64,000 nt of DNA from Bacteroidales bacterium (GTDB lineage Bacteria; Bacteroidota; Bacteroidia; Bacteroidales; Bacteroidaceae), in NCBI GenBank assembly GCA_015654535.1, contig JAATGU010000049.1:26217-90216 (forward strand), written 5' to 3'. Numbering within the stretch: the first letter of the stretch is position 1; the number at the start of each line of letters is the position of its first letter. The notes beneath the pieces are model-generated. The model saw only the letters and a list, made by a program, of their open reading frames with translations. It made no database searches and was not told the origin of the DNA. This document shows positions 51,490 through 61,369 of this stretch, one piece after another. The translations under genes were made by a program, and so were the position numbers.

Positions 51490-53160
51490 TTATAATAATT
51501 CTTTTTCAGTGAAACGCCCAAGCTTGGTATATTTCTCATATAATGTAAGATATGCTTTGTGAGCCTCTTCATCAGGATAAAATTCTGAAGCAAATCCTTT
51601 TCCCATACCTTTTTGGGCATCTTCTACTTTAGTGTATACATCAGCCGCTACTGCTGCAAACATAGATGCTCCGAGAGCACAAGCTTGTTCCGATTTGGCA
51701 ACTTTAATAGGCATACCCAATACGTTGGCAAGGGTTTGCATTACGAAAGGAGATTTTAGCGGTATTCCTCCAATGCCAATCACTTGCTTTATTTCTATGC
51801 CGTTTTCAATAAATCTGTCCACAATGGCTTTTGAACCGAAAGCGGTGGCTTCAACCAAAGCCCTGAAAATAAGAGGGGCAGTGCTTCCTAAAGTAAGTCC
51901 GGCTATTGTTCCGTGAAGTAATTGATTGGCATCCGGGGTACGGCGACCATTCATCCAGTCGGTAGCAATGATTGTGCTTTCACTGATTGGAATCAATTCA
52001 GCTTCTTTGGTGAGGGCAGGTATAATTTTATCACATGCCTCTTCAATCAACTTTTCTTTTGTTGCATCATCCAGAAGAGAGGAGGTTCCGATAATTTCCT
52101 TGATTGGGAATTCTAATATACTTTTAAACCATGCGTAGATATCACCAAAACCTGATTGTCCCGCTTCCAGACCTATATATCCGGGGATTACAGAGCCATC
52201 CACTTGTCCGCAAATACCGTTAATGAGTTTATGCCCCATTTCTTCATAAGAAGAAACCATAATATCACAGGTAGAAGTACCAATAACGCGTACAAAGGTT
52301 TTAGGAGTTATTCCTGCACCTACAGCTCCCATGTGGCAGTCGAACGCTCCACCTGCTACTGCAACTTTGGTAGTTAAACCAAGCTTTGATGCCCATTCTT
52401 CTGTTAAATGGCCTACCGCTTTATCCGCGGTGTAAGTTTCTGTGAAGAGTCTTTCTCTTAATCCGCCTAAGATAGGATCAAGTGCCACCAAAAATTCTTC
52501 CGAAGGAAGTCCTCCCCATTGTTCATGCCACATTGCTTTATGTCCGCAAGCGCAACGGCTACGGATAATATCCGATGACTTTGACACTCCGGTAATAAGC
52601 GCGGGAAGCCATTCACAATGTTCTACAATAGAGTAAGCTGCCTTGCGCACTTTCTCGTCTTGGCGAAGTACATGCAGTGCTTTTGCCCAATACCATTCTG
52701 AAGAATAGATTCCTCCTTCATAAGCAGAATAATCTATATCCCATTTAGCGCATAGTTCGTTAATTTCAGCAGCTTCTTTTACTGCTGTATGATCTTTCCA
52801 CAATATAAACATAGCATTGGGATTCTCTGTAAATTCAGGATTAAGTGCCAATGGTGCTCCTGTAGCATCAGTTAATACGGGGGTACTCCCTGTAGTATCA
52901 AAAGCGATACCTACTACATTTTCAGCTGTTCCAGCAGGACATTTAGCCAATGATTCCTTAATAGTAGTTTCCAGCACTTCAACATAATCCAATGGGTGTT
53001 GGCGATATTGATTCTTAGAAGGATTGCAATACTTCCCCGCTTTCCAGCGAGGATAGTATTTTACGGCTGTGGCCAGTTCTTCACCTGTCAGAGCATTCAC
53101 AATGATGGCACGTGCAGAGTCGCTACCGTAGTCTAATCCAATTACATATTTGTTTGCCAT
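51490..53160 (-). CDS. araB: Ribulokinase
   Basis: VIGLDYGSDSARAIIVNALTGEELATAVKYYPRWK; FGGY-kinase C-terminus. Confidence 0.96.
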   Translation of the reverse strand: MANKYVIGLDYGSDSARAIIVNALTGEELATAVKYYPRWKAGKYCNPSKNQYRQHPLDYVEVLETTIKESLAKCPAGTAENVVGIAFDTTGSTPVLTDATGAPLALNPEFTENPNAMFILWKDHTAVKEAAEINELCAKWDIDYSAYEGGIYSSEWYWAKALHVLRQDEKVRKAAYSIVEHCEWLPALITGVSKSSDIIRSRCACGHKAMWHEQWGGLPSEEFLVALDPILGGLRERLFTETYTADKAVGHLTEEWASKLGLTTKVAVAGGAFDCHMGAVGAGITPKTFVRVIGTSTCDIMVSSYEEMGHKLINGICGQVDGSVIPGYIGLEAGQSGFGDIYAWFKSILEFPIKEIIGTSSLLDDATKEKLIEEACDKIIPALTKEAELIPISESTIIATDWMNGRRTPDANQLLHGTIAGLTLGSTAPLIFRALVEATAFGSKAIVDRFIENGIEIKQVIGIGGIPLKSPFVMQTLANVLGMPIKVAKSEQACALGASMFAAVAADVYTKVEDAQKGMGKGFASEFYPDEEAHKAYLTLYEKYTKLGRFTEKELL

Positions 53161-53161
53161 A

Positions 53162-54664
53162 TTACATTAAAGCTTTGTTTAATAAGTAATAGATTTCATT
53201 CAGATGCAATTCTTTTTTGAAGTTGCTGATGGTAGTGTCTTTATTAATAACAACCAATTCAATGCGTGCCATCTCAGCAAAATCTTCCAAATACTCTTGA
53301 GTAAGGGCAAAAGAGAAGCTGGTGTGATGAGTTCCACCTGCAAGTATCCATGCAGCAGCACCTATTTCAAGGTTTGGTTGAGGAATCCAGAGAGCGGAAG
53401 CAACAGGAAGCTTAGGCAGTGGTTGAGGTTTGATTACATCTACTTGATTAACGATCATACGGAAACGGTTGCCCAGATCTATAACAGTGGCGGCAACTCC
53501 GGTTCCTTCGTGAGCGGTAAATACCAAGCGTGCAGGATCATTTTTTCCACCGATACCCAGTGGATGAACTTCCAAAGTAGGCTTTTTAGCAGCGATAAGC
53601 GGGCAAACTTCCAGCATGTGTGCTTGAAGGATAGCGCTCTTGTCACCATCGAAATGATAGGTGTAATCTTCCAGAAAGGAAGCACCACCTTCGAGCCCTT
53701 GTCCCATAAACCACATAGTGCGGTAAAGGGCAGCCGTTTTCCAGTCTCCTTCAGCTCCAAATCCGAAACCTTCTGCCATTAGGCGTTGAGAAGCAAGACC
53801 CGGTAGCTGATCTACTCCATGTAGCGCATTAAAGTTAGTTGTGAATCCTTTTGCCCCTTTTTCCTTAAGGAATTTGCGAATGGCTATTTCTTCACGAGCG
53901 GCTTCAATCACTTGTTTGCGATCTTTTCCACCTTCTTTTGCATTGTCGGCAAAAGTATATTCTTCTTCATAAACCTTCACTAATTCAGCAATTTCAGCAT
54001 CTGTCACAGTATCCTGAACAGCTACTAAATCACCGATAGGATAGTAGTCCACATGATAACCCAGACGAAGTTCGGCCTCTACTTTATCGCCATCGGTTAC
54101 AGCTACATTATTCATGTTATCTCCGAAGCGGACAATCAGCATATCTTGTGCATCTGCCCAGGCAGCAGCTACACGCATCCATATGGCTATTTTTGCCTGA
54201 GCTTTTTCATCTTGCCAGTGACCAACTACCACCTTGCGATTTTTGCGCATACGGGTAACCATGTGGCCAAATTCGCGATCACCATGAGCCGACTGATTCA
54301 GATTCATGAAATCCATATCAATTTCGCTCCATGGAATTTGTTTATTGAACTGTGTATGGAAGTGAAGAAGAGGTTTTTTCAATTCCTGCAATCCGTGAAT
54401 CCACATTTTTGCAGGTGAGAAAGTGTGCATCCAGGTAATAATGCCGATACACTTATCATCGTTATTAGCAGCCCTGAATGTTGCCGTTACTTCCGGTGCG
54501 GAATTAACAGTACCTTTATAAATTACTTTTACAGGAAGATTGCCTGATTCATTCAGCCCTTTAACTATTTCGTTAGAGTGTGCGTCCACTGCGATAACTG
54601 CATCGCCTCCGTAAAGGAGCTGTGCTCCGGTTACGAACCATACTTCTAAATCTTGAAATGCCAT
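53162..54664 (-). CDS. araA: L-arabinose isomerase
   Basis: EVWFVTGAQLLYGGDAV...GAEGDWKTAALYRTMWFMGQGLEGGASFLEDYTYHF. Confidence 0.97.
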   Translation of the reverse strand: MAFQDLEVWFVTGAQLLYGGDAVIAVDAHSNEIVKGLNESGNLPVKVIYKGTVNSAPEVTATFRAANNDDKCIGIITWMHTFSPAKMWIHGLQELKKPLLHFHTQFNKQIPWSEIDMDFMNLNQSAHGDREFGHMVTRMRKNRKVVVGHWQDEKAQAKIAIWMRVAAAWADAQDMLIVRFGDNMNNVAVTDGDKVEAELRLGYHVDYYPIGDLVAVQDTVTDAEIAELVKVYEEEYTFADNAKEGGKDRKQVIEAAREEIAIRKFLKEKGAKGFTTNFNALHGVDQLPGLASQRLMAEGFGFGAEGDWKTAALYRTMWFMGQGLEGGASFLEDYTYHFDGDKSAILQAHMLEVCPLIAAKKPTLEVHPLGIGGKNDPARLVFTAHEGTGVAATVIDLGNRFRMIVNQVDVIKPQPLPKLPVASALWIPQPNLEIGAAAWILAGGTHHTSFSFALTQEYLEDFAEMARIELVVINKDTTISNFKKELHLNEIYYLLNKALM

Positions 54665-54706
54665 AGTGTTTTTAATTTATTATAATTATTAATCTGATTT
54701 TTATGA

Positions 54707-55393
54707 TCACTTTTGTCCGTAATAAGCTCCCGGACCGTGTTTTCTATTAAAATGTTTTTCTACCAGCAAAGGATTCATGGTCAATGCCGGATTTACGGAA
54801 TAAGCAATGAAAGCCATTTTGGCAACCTGCTCTATTACTACAGCGTTGTGAACGGCATCCTGCGCATCTTTTCCCCAGGAAAAAGGACCATGATTCTTGA
54901 CCAGTACCCCCGGAGTATGTACCGGATTAATATCTTTGAATCGTTTCACGATCACGTTGCCTGTCTCCAGTTCATAAGCACCTTCCACCTCTTCTTTGTT
55001 CATATCCGCAGTACAGGGAATGGCATCGTGGAAGTAGTCCGCATGGGTCGTACCAATGTTTGGTAAGTCAATTCCTGCCTGAGCCCAAGCTGTGGCATAA
55101 GTAGAGTGTGTATGTACCACTCCGCCAATTTCAGGGAAGGCTTTATAAAGGACCACGTGGGTAGGAGTATCGGATGATGGTTTCAGTTTTCCTTCCATCA
55201 CATTTCCATCAAGATCAACTACTACCATATCTTCTGCTTTCATATCGTCATATGATACTCCACTGGGTTTAATCACAATCCGTCCGCTTTTACGGTCTAT
55301 AGCCGAAACGTTTCCCCAAGTGAATATGACCAATCCGTGCTTCACCAAATCCAGATTAGCACGGAATACTTGTTCTTTTAAAGCTTCTAACAT
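54707..55393 (-). CDS. araD: L-ribulose-5-phosphate 4-epimerase
   Basis: [34 protein letters not shown]...[14 protein letters not shown]. Confidence 0.96.
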   Translation of the reverse strand: MLEALKEQVFRANLDLVKHGLVIFTWGNVSAIDRKSGRIVIKPSGVSYDDMKAEDMVVVDLDGNVMEGKLKPSSDTPTHVVLYKAFPEIGGVVHTHSTYATAWAQAGIDLPNIGTTHADYFHDAIPCTADMNKEEVEGAYELETGNVIVKRFKDINPVHTPGVLVKNHGPFSWGKDAQDAVHNAVVIEQVAKMAFIAYSVNPALTMNPLLVEKHFNRKHGPGAYYGQK

Positions 55394-55400
55394 AATTTTA

Positions 55401-56078
55401 TTATAACTTAAATTTCGGATCTTTTCGATAAATCTTATTATTAAACTTATATAGATAAGCACCTCTTTTTGATCCTGTCTTATCTATTTTATTTGTTTTT
55501 TCAATATAATCCATATCCGCCACCCGTTTTCGGAAATTGCGTTTATCAATGGGTTCTCCATAAATAGCTTCGTACAGTTGTTGCATTTGTGGGAGTGTAA
55601 ATAGATCTGGCAAAAGATTGAAACCAATGGGCTCTACGGCTGCTTTTTCTCTCATCAGGTTACGAGCTTTGATGACCATATCCTCATGGTCAAAAATAAG
55701 TGGAGGAAGTTCGTTTATGTTTAACCAATGGGCATTGTGCTTTTGCACAAAAGCGCGATCATATTCATTAATGTTAATCAACGCATAATAAGCAACAGAT
55801 AAGACCCTTTCTCCCGGATCACGATTGATTTCTCCAAAGACACCGACTTGCTCCATATAAACATCGTCTAATCCTGTTAGCTCACACAAAACTCTGCTAG
55901 CTGCTTCGTCGATGCTCTCTTCCTTTTGAAGAAAACCTCCCATAAGGGACCATTCTCCCTTTGCCGGTTCAAAGTTGCGCTTTAGTAGCAATAAATTTAA
56001 TTCACCTTGGCTAAATCCAAAGATGATGCAGTCTACCGCTACATAAAAGCGTTCATTATTTTTATAAAAGGTATTCAT
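55401..56078 (-). CDS. araR: Nudix-domain transcriptional regulator of arabinose utilisation (AraR-like)
   Basis: N-terminal Nudix domain ([24 protein letters not shown]) plus C-terminal winged-HTH-like region ([15 protein letters not shown]...RGAYLYKFN), directly upstream of araD. Confidence 0.82.
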   Translation of the reverse strand: MNTFYKNNERFYVAVDCIIFGFSQGELNLLLLKRNFEPAKGEWSLMGGFLQKEESIDEAASRVLCELTGLDDVYMEQVGVFGEINRDPGERVLSVAYYALININEYDRAFVQKHNAHWLNINELPPLIFDHEDMVIKARNLMREKAAVEPIGFNLLPDLFTLPQMQQLYEAIYGEPIDKRNFRKRVADMDYIEKTNKIDKTGSKRGAYLYKFNNKIYRKDPKFKL

Positions 56079-56128
56079 ATCATTTACCGGAATATTATAT
56101 ATGAGAATATATAGACTTCTTTTTTCTG

Positions 56129-57265
56129 TTATTTCTTTACTGTGAATTTAAAAATGCAATGACTGTTATAGGTCTTACCCGGTTCCAGCACTGTCGAGGG
56201 CCAGTTTGCTTTGTTAGGACTATCGGGATAGTGTTGTGTTTCCAAACAAACAGAAGCTCGTTTATTATAAACAATACCTTTTTTGCCCTTTACACTTCCA
56301 TCCAGAAAATTGCCGGTATATACTTGAATGCCTGGTTCATTTGTATAAACCTCCAAGGTGATGCCACTTACCGGTGAATAGAGCCTAGCAGCCACCGATT
56401 TTATATTGTCTTTGGTGTTTAATACCCAGTTGTGATCGTATCCGTTCCCGTATTTTATTTGTATGAAATCTGTCTTATTTATATCTTTTCCTACTTCTTT
56501 AGGAGTTGTAAAATCCATAGGAGTGCCTTTTACCTGAAGCATTTCCCCGGTTGTCATAAAAGTACTGTCTACGGGAGTGTATTGGTCGGCATTAATATAG
56601 AGTATATGGTCGGTGGCTGGTTTGGAAGGATCTCCGGATAAGTTAAAGTAAGAGTGATTGGTCATATTGATGATCGTCTTTTTATCCGTAGTTGCTTCAT
56701 AGGTTATATCAAGTGCATTGTCATCGGTTAGTTTGTAAGTTACCTTAGCTACCACGTTTCCAGGGAAATTAGAATCTCCGTCGGGAGAGTTCATCACAAG
56801 TTCCAATGTAGAGTCATTTATTTTTTTGGCATCATACATTTGATATTGCCATCCTTGAGGCCCTCCATGCAGGCAGTGTCCAAAGTTGTTTATCGGTAGT
56901 TGAATAGTGTCTTCATCGAGCACAAACTTACCTTTGTTAATACGGTTGGCGTAGCGGCCGATCGAAGCTCCAAAATCACTTGGGGTATGAATGTAATTGA
57001 TTATGCTGTCGAAACCAAGCACCACATCCTGCATTTTTCCGTTTTTGTCGGGAACCATTATAGATACGATTCGTCCTCCGAAGTTAGTGATACAAACTTC
57101 CATCCCTGCTTTGTTTTTCAAGGTATACAGATTTGTCTGTTTTCCTTTTACTTTAGTCTGAAAATTGGTTGGATTTAATCCGGAAAGGGTTAACTCTTTT
57201 TGCTGACTGCTGCATGAGGTAAGTATACCTACCATTATACAGCAAATAAATAATAACTTCTTCAT
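56129..57265 (-). CDS. Aldose 1-epimerase, lipoprotein form
   Basis: Lipobox GILTSCSS; GRYANRINKGKF, NMTNHSYFNLSG motifs. Confidence 0.93.
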   Translation of the reverse strand: MKKLLFICCIMVGILTSCSSQQKELTLSGLNPTNFQTKVKGKQTNLYTLKNKAGMEVCITNFGGRIVSIMVPDKNGKMQDVVLGFDSIINYIHTPSDFGASIGRYANRINKGKFVLDEDTIQLPINNFGHCLHGGPQGWQYQMYDAKKINDSTLELVMNSPDGDSNFPGNVVAKVTYKLTDDNALDITYEATTDKKTIINMTNHSYFNLSGDPSKPATDHILYINADQYTPVDSTFMTTGEMLQVKGTPMDFTTPKEVGKDINKTDFIQIKYGNGYDHNWVLNTKDNIKSVAARLYSPVSGITLEVYTNEPGIQVYTGNFLDGSVKGKKGIVYNKRASVCLETQHYPDSPNKANWPSTVLEPGKTYNSHCIFKFTVKK

Positions 57266-57323
57266 GTTTTTCAGTAATTAAGATATGTTTTAAAAATATT
57301 TTTTTATTTTGGTGTAAAAGTAA

Positions 57324-57341
57324 CACTTATAGATATAGGTG
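57324..57341. promoter_or_regulatory. Palindromic operator candidate upstream of the ara operon
   Basis: CACTTATAGATATAGGTG, imperfect dyad next to a TACTTTTA -7-like box (minus strand, 57315-57322). Confidence 0.45.
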
Positions 57342-57421
57342 CTCCTTTTTTCTATATGTTATTGAACATAAATCAGATAGAAAGTGTCCATAAAACACTT
57401 ATTTAACGTTTCTGGAATAAA

Positions 57422-57457
57422 AAATGCGGTGCTCCGAAATCGGATACCGCACTTTTT
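57422..57457 (-). terminator. Hairpin terminator downstream of galK
   Basis: GCGGTGCTCCGA-AAT-CGGATACCGC followed by ACTTTTTT on the plus strand; A-rich on the other side. Confidence 0.65.
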
Positions 57458-57479
57458 TATAAAAAGAATAGAGTTCTAT

Positions 57480-58631
57480 TTAAGCTAACTTACGAGAGCC
57501 ATCACTGATCACCACATCATAAACTTTTGGAGTTTTGCCGAATTTTGCTTTGAAGGATTCAACTGCATCTTTAACAAAAGCATCATAAAGTTCATCTTTT
57601 ACTAAATTGATAGTGCACCCACCGAATCCACCACCCATCACGCGTGAACCGGTTACACCATTTTTCTTAGCGCAGTCGTTAAGGAAATCTAATTCTTCGC
57701 AGCTTACTTCATATAGTTTACTCATACCATGATGAGTGCCATACATCTTTTCACCTACAGTTTCGTAATCTCCTTTTTCAAGTGCGTCGCAAACTTCCAA
57801 TACACGTTGTATTTCTTCAATCACATACTCAGCACGCATAAAATCTTCTTCGCTTACCACACTTTTAACGTCGTAAAGCATAGACATGGTGGCATCACGA
57901 AGGAATTGAACTTCAGAATGGTTCTTTTGAATGGCAGCCACTACTTTTTCACAAGATTGACGACGCTTGTTATAAGCTGATGAAGCCAATTCGTGCTTTA
58001 CAACTGAATCTAGTAATACTAATTTGTATCCTTTGGGATTGAATGGATAGTACTTGTATTCTAAAGAACGGCAATCCAAGCGGATTAAACTGCCTGCTTT
58101 GCCAAAGACAGAAGCAAACTGATCCATAATACCACAGTTTACTCCGCAGTAGTTATGTTCTGTAGCCTGACCAATCTTAGCCAACTCAAACTTATCGATA
58201 TTACAATCGAACAGATCGTTCAGCGCAAAAGCATAGGTGCTTTCCAATGCAGCGGATGAAGACATTCCTGCGCCCAGAGGCACATCGCCTGAAAAGACGG
58301 TGTCAAAGCCATGAATTTTTGCTCCTCTTTTAATCATTTCACGGCATACACCAAAAATGTATCTTGCCCAGCTGGCTTTGGGAGCATCTTCTTCGTTCAA
58401 TCCGAATTCAACGAAATCTTTTAAATCAATGGAGTAAGCCTTTACTATATCTGTTCCGTTGAGTTTTATTTCAGCAACCATTCCTTTATCGATGGCTCCC
58501 GGAAAAACAAATCCTCCATTATAGTCTGTATGTTCTCCAATAAGATTAATACGTCCAGGAGACGCATATACAGAGCCTATAGCTCCGTTAAAGTGCTTTT
58601 TAAAGCGACTTCTTACATATTCTATATCCAT
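57480..58631 (-). CDS. galK: Galactokinase
   Basis: SPGRINLIGEHTDYNGGFVFPGAID, GDVPLGAGMSSSAALE, GSRVMGGGFGGCTI. Confidence 0.97.
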   Translation of the reverse strand: MDIEYVRSRFKKHFNGAIGSVYASPGRINLIGEHTDYNGGFVFPGAIDKGMVAEIKLNGTDIVKAYSIDLKDFVEFGLNEEDAPKASWARYIFGVCREMIKRGAKIHGFDTVFSGDVPLGAGMSSSAALESTYAFALNDLFDCNIDKFELAKIGQATEHNYCGVNCGIMDQFASVFGKAGSLIRLDCRSLEYKYYPFNPKGYKLVLLDSVVKHELASSAYNKRRQSCEKVVAAIQKNHSEVQFLRDATMSMLYDVKSVVSEEDFMRAEYVIEEIQRVLEVCDALEKGDYETVGEKMYGTHHGMSKLYEVSCEELDFLNDCAKKNGVTGSRVMGGGFGGCTINLVKDELYDAFVKDAVESFKAKFGKTPKVYDVVISDGSRKLA

Positions 58632-58646
58632 AGTATAAATAATTTA

Positions 58647-59963
58647 TTATTCTGCTGATTGTTTAACTTTAGATCCTAGTAATGCATAATAGAGGATAAA
58701 TAATTCTCCTAAAATAACGACGAACCATGTCCATCTCCATCCTCCCAAAGCATCGGCAAGCATACCTTGTAAAAGGGGAATAATAGCTCCACCAACCACA
58801 CCAATCATAAAGACACCGGATGCGATAGAAGTGTATTTCCCAAGTTTATCCACTGATAAGGTAAAGATAGCTCCCCACATTACAGAGTGGAATAAACCTA
58901 CGGCGACTAATAACCAAGGATTATCGGTCATGATGGATAAAATTGTGAAACAGGCTGCTAAAATAGAAGTTAGTGTAAGTTGAGTACGTGGAGACACGCT
59001 GCTTAATGAACTGGAAACCAAACGACCAACGAGCATACCTCCCCAATACAATGTTGCCATTAAGGCGGGTATTGCGAAATTAATTCCAAAAACAGTGACA
59101 GAATTCATTCCGAAGAAAGAAAGTCCACCTAGCTTTGTCTGTGCTTCGAGTGCATAAAGATTAATGTTTGCACCAATTGCTACTTCAACCCCTACATAGA
59201 AGAAGATAGCAATAACGCCCAATGTTAGATGACTGAATGACCATATGCTCTTTTCCAGTTTTTCTCCTACTTCAGTTTTTGTTCCTTTGATATCGGGTAA
59301 GGAAAGTCTGGTAAGAAGAATCACAATAACAGCAATGATTACCATCAATGCCAAAAATGGGATCATTAACTGGCTTGGCTTTACTTCTTCCATTGATAAA
59401 CCACCAAATACGATACCTGTAACAAAGAATGGTGCGAAGGTCGTACCAATAGAATTAGATGAACCTCCAATATTTAAACGTTGAACGGCTTGTGTCCCTT
59501 TTACGTAGCAAGCTGTTAAATAGGGGTTGATAACTACTTGCAGGATTGTTGCGGCAGAACCTACTACAAATGAACCCAATAAGAATATAAAATATCCTAA
59601 AGGAATGGTTGCAGAAGCGATTTGCACGCTAGAACCCGGAAATTGGACAGTATACCAAGATGAAGAGAAAAAGATTCCCAGACCTATAATCATCACTAAT
59701 AAAGCTCGGACCAATGTTCCTTTATATCCGTACTTGGTAACCCAAGATGAGCCGATTCCTCCTGTGAGTGGATATGCTAAAAACCACGAAAAAGAGATGA
59801 GAGTAGTAAATGTATTTTTTAAATCTCCTGCACCACTTAAAAATGCGGCCTTTAATGGTCCTTGAAACTGACCGTTTGCTGTCGTTAAAAATCCGACAAT
59901 GAAAAATAAGAAGACCAGTGTAATAAATGGTCCCAGATAGCTTTGTTGCTCTTTTTGAGTCAT
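58647..59963 (-). CDS. Glucose/galactose MFS transporter (FucP/GluP-like)
   Basis: 438 aa; LGPFITLVFLFFIVGFLTTANGQFQGPLKAAF, in operon with galK. Confidence 0.9.
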   Translation of the reverse strand: MTQKEQQSYLGPFITLVFLFFIVGFLTTANGQFQGPLKAAFLSGAGDLKNTFTTLISFSWFLAYPLTGGIGSSWVTKYGYKGTLVRALLVMIIGLGIFFSSSWYTVQFPGSSVQIASATIPLGYFIFLLGSFVVGSAATILQVVINPYLTACYVKGTQAVQRLNIGGSSNSIGTTFAPFFVTGIVFGGLSMEEVKPSQLMIPFLALMVIIAVIVILLTRLSLPDIKGTKTEVGEKLEKSIWSFSHLTLGVIAIFFYVGVEVAIGANINLYALEAQTKLGGLSFFGMNSVTVFGINFAIPALMATLYWGGMLVGRLVSSSLSSVSPRTQLTLTSILAACFTILSIMTDNPWLLVAVGLFHSVMWGAIFTLSVDKLGKYTSIASGVFMIGVVGGAIIPLLQGMLADALGGWRWTWFVVILGELFILYYALLGSKVKQSAE

Positions 59964-60011
59964 GGCATTAAGTTTAAATTATTTGTTATAAATTAGGTTT
60001 GTTAGAGTGAA

Positions 60012-61106
60012 TTATTTTTCTACTCCGAATTTGTAAATAGTAACTTGTTTATATTCTTCTCCCGGATGTAAAACAGCAGATGGAAAATGAGGATTATTGG
60101 GAGTATCGGGGAAGTGCTGAGCTTCAAAGCATATTGCACTTCTGGCGGGGAATGTTGCTCCGTGAGCCCCGCTAAAACCATTGAGCCAGTTACCGGTATA
60201 AAGTTGTACGCCCGGTTCGGTAGTGTAAACCTCCATAAAGCGTCCGCTAAGGGGCTCTATACATTTGGCGGCAAAGCTTAGCTGACCTACTTCTTTCTTA
60301 TTCAACACAAAGCAATGATCGTATCCTGCTCCGTTCGCAATTTGTTGATGATTGTCATTAATGCGTTCACCAACCGTATGAGGAGTTCTGAAGTCCAGCG
60401 GTGTACCTTCTACTTTGGCTATTTCACCAAAAGGAATACATACATCGTCTATGGGTGTGTAGAGATCCGCGTTAATGGTCAGGATGTTATTAAGAACGGT
60501 AGGGGTGGGATTGGCAATGCCTGCGAGATTGAAGAAACCGTGATTGGTGAGATTTACAATGGTTGTTTTACTGGTAATCGCTTTGTAAGTGATCAAAAAC
60601 TCATTGGCATCATTGATGGAATAAGTCATCAGTACATCCAGTTTACCGGGAAATCCTTCCTCACCATCTTGTGCGGTATATCTCAGTTCCAGTGAGTGTT
60701 CGCCAATTTGCTTGGCATCCCATACCACCGCATGAAATCCCTTTGGCCCTCCATGTAGGGAATTGGGACCATTGTTTGTGGCAAGTGTATATTCTATGCC
60801 GCATAACGTAAATTTACCTTTGGCAATTCTGTTGTCATATCGTCCGATGGAAGTGCTCAGAAAAGGTTCAGGGCTATTTATTACCTTATCTATACTGTCG
60901 TGTCCCAGAATAATATTCCCATATTTCCCGTTTTTGTCAGGAGCCATGATGGCAAGTATTGCTGCGCCATAATTGGTGACTGCTATTTCTATACCATGGT
61001 TATTCTTTATAAAAAATAAATCGGTTGCTTTACCGTTTACTGTTTTTTGAAAGTCTTCAGGCTTTAGCCCAGATAGGTTCTTATTAGCAATTGGAGTGTT
61101 TATCAT
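60012..61106 (-). CDS. galM: Aldose 1-epimerase, no signal peptide
   Basis: GRYDNRIAKGKF, LTNHGFFNLAG; starts MINTPIANKNLSGL without a signal sequence. Confidence 0.92.
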   Translation of the reverse strand: MINTPIANKNLSGLKPEDFQKTVNGKATDLFFIKNNHGIEIAVTNYGAAILAIMAPDKNGKYGNIILGHDSIDKVINSPEPFLSTSIGRYDNRIAKGKFTLCGIEYTLATNNGPNSLHGGPKGFHAVVWDAKQIGEHSLELRYTAQDGEEGFPGKLDVLMTYSINDANEFLITYKAITSKTTIVNLTNHGFFNLAGIANPTPTVLNNILTINADLYTPIDDVCIPFGEIAKVEGTPLDFRTPHTVGERINDNHQQIANGAGYDHCFVLNKKEVGQLSFAAKCIEPLSGRFMEVYTTEPGVQLYTGNWLNGFSGAHGATFPARSAICFEAQHFPDTPNNPHFPSAVLHPGEEYKQVTIYKFGVEK

Positions 61107-61369
61107 GTTTGATCTGTTATTAAGTATTTCCTTGCAAATAAAGTCAAATTCTTTGGTATGCCCAAATAAATTAGTGTAAAACTGATACTCTAATTAAGAA
61201 AGTTTAGCCCTTTGTCGGTCTATGTAACAAATAGTACCCCATGAAGAAACAAACGGGCACCCTATACTATCAAAAAGCATACGCTAAGAAAACAAACGCA
61301 TAAGTTCTGTTTGCTTTAAATATAGTAATTTTACAGCATTGAATAGAAATAATAAAAAATAAGTAAACG

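Noticed and set aside
60315-60695. 126-aa + ORF antisense to the aldose epimerase
   Set aside because: Shadow ORF opposite a clear aldose 1-epimerase frame.
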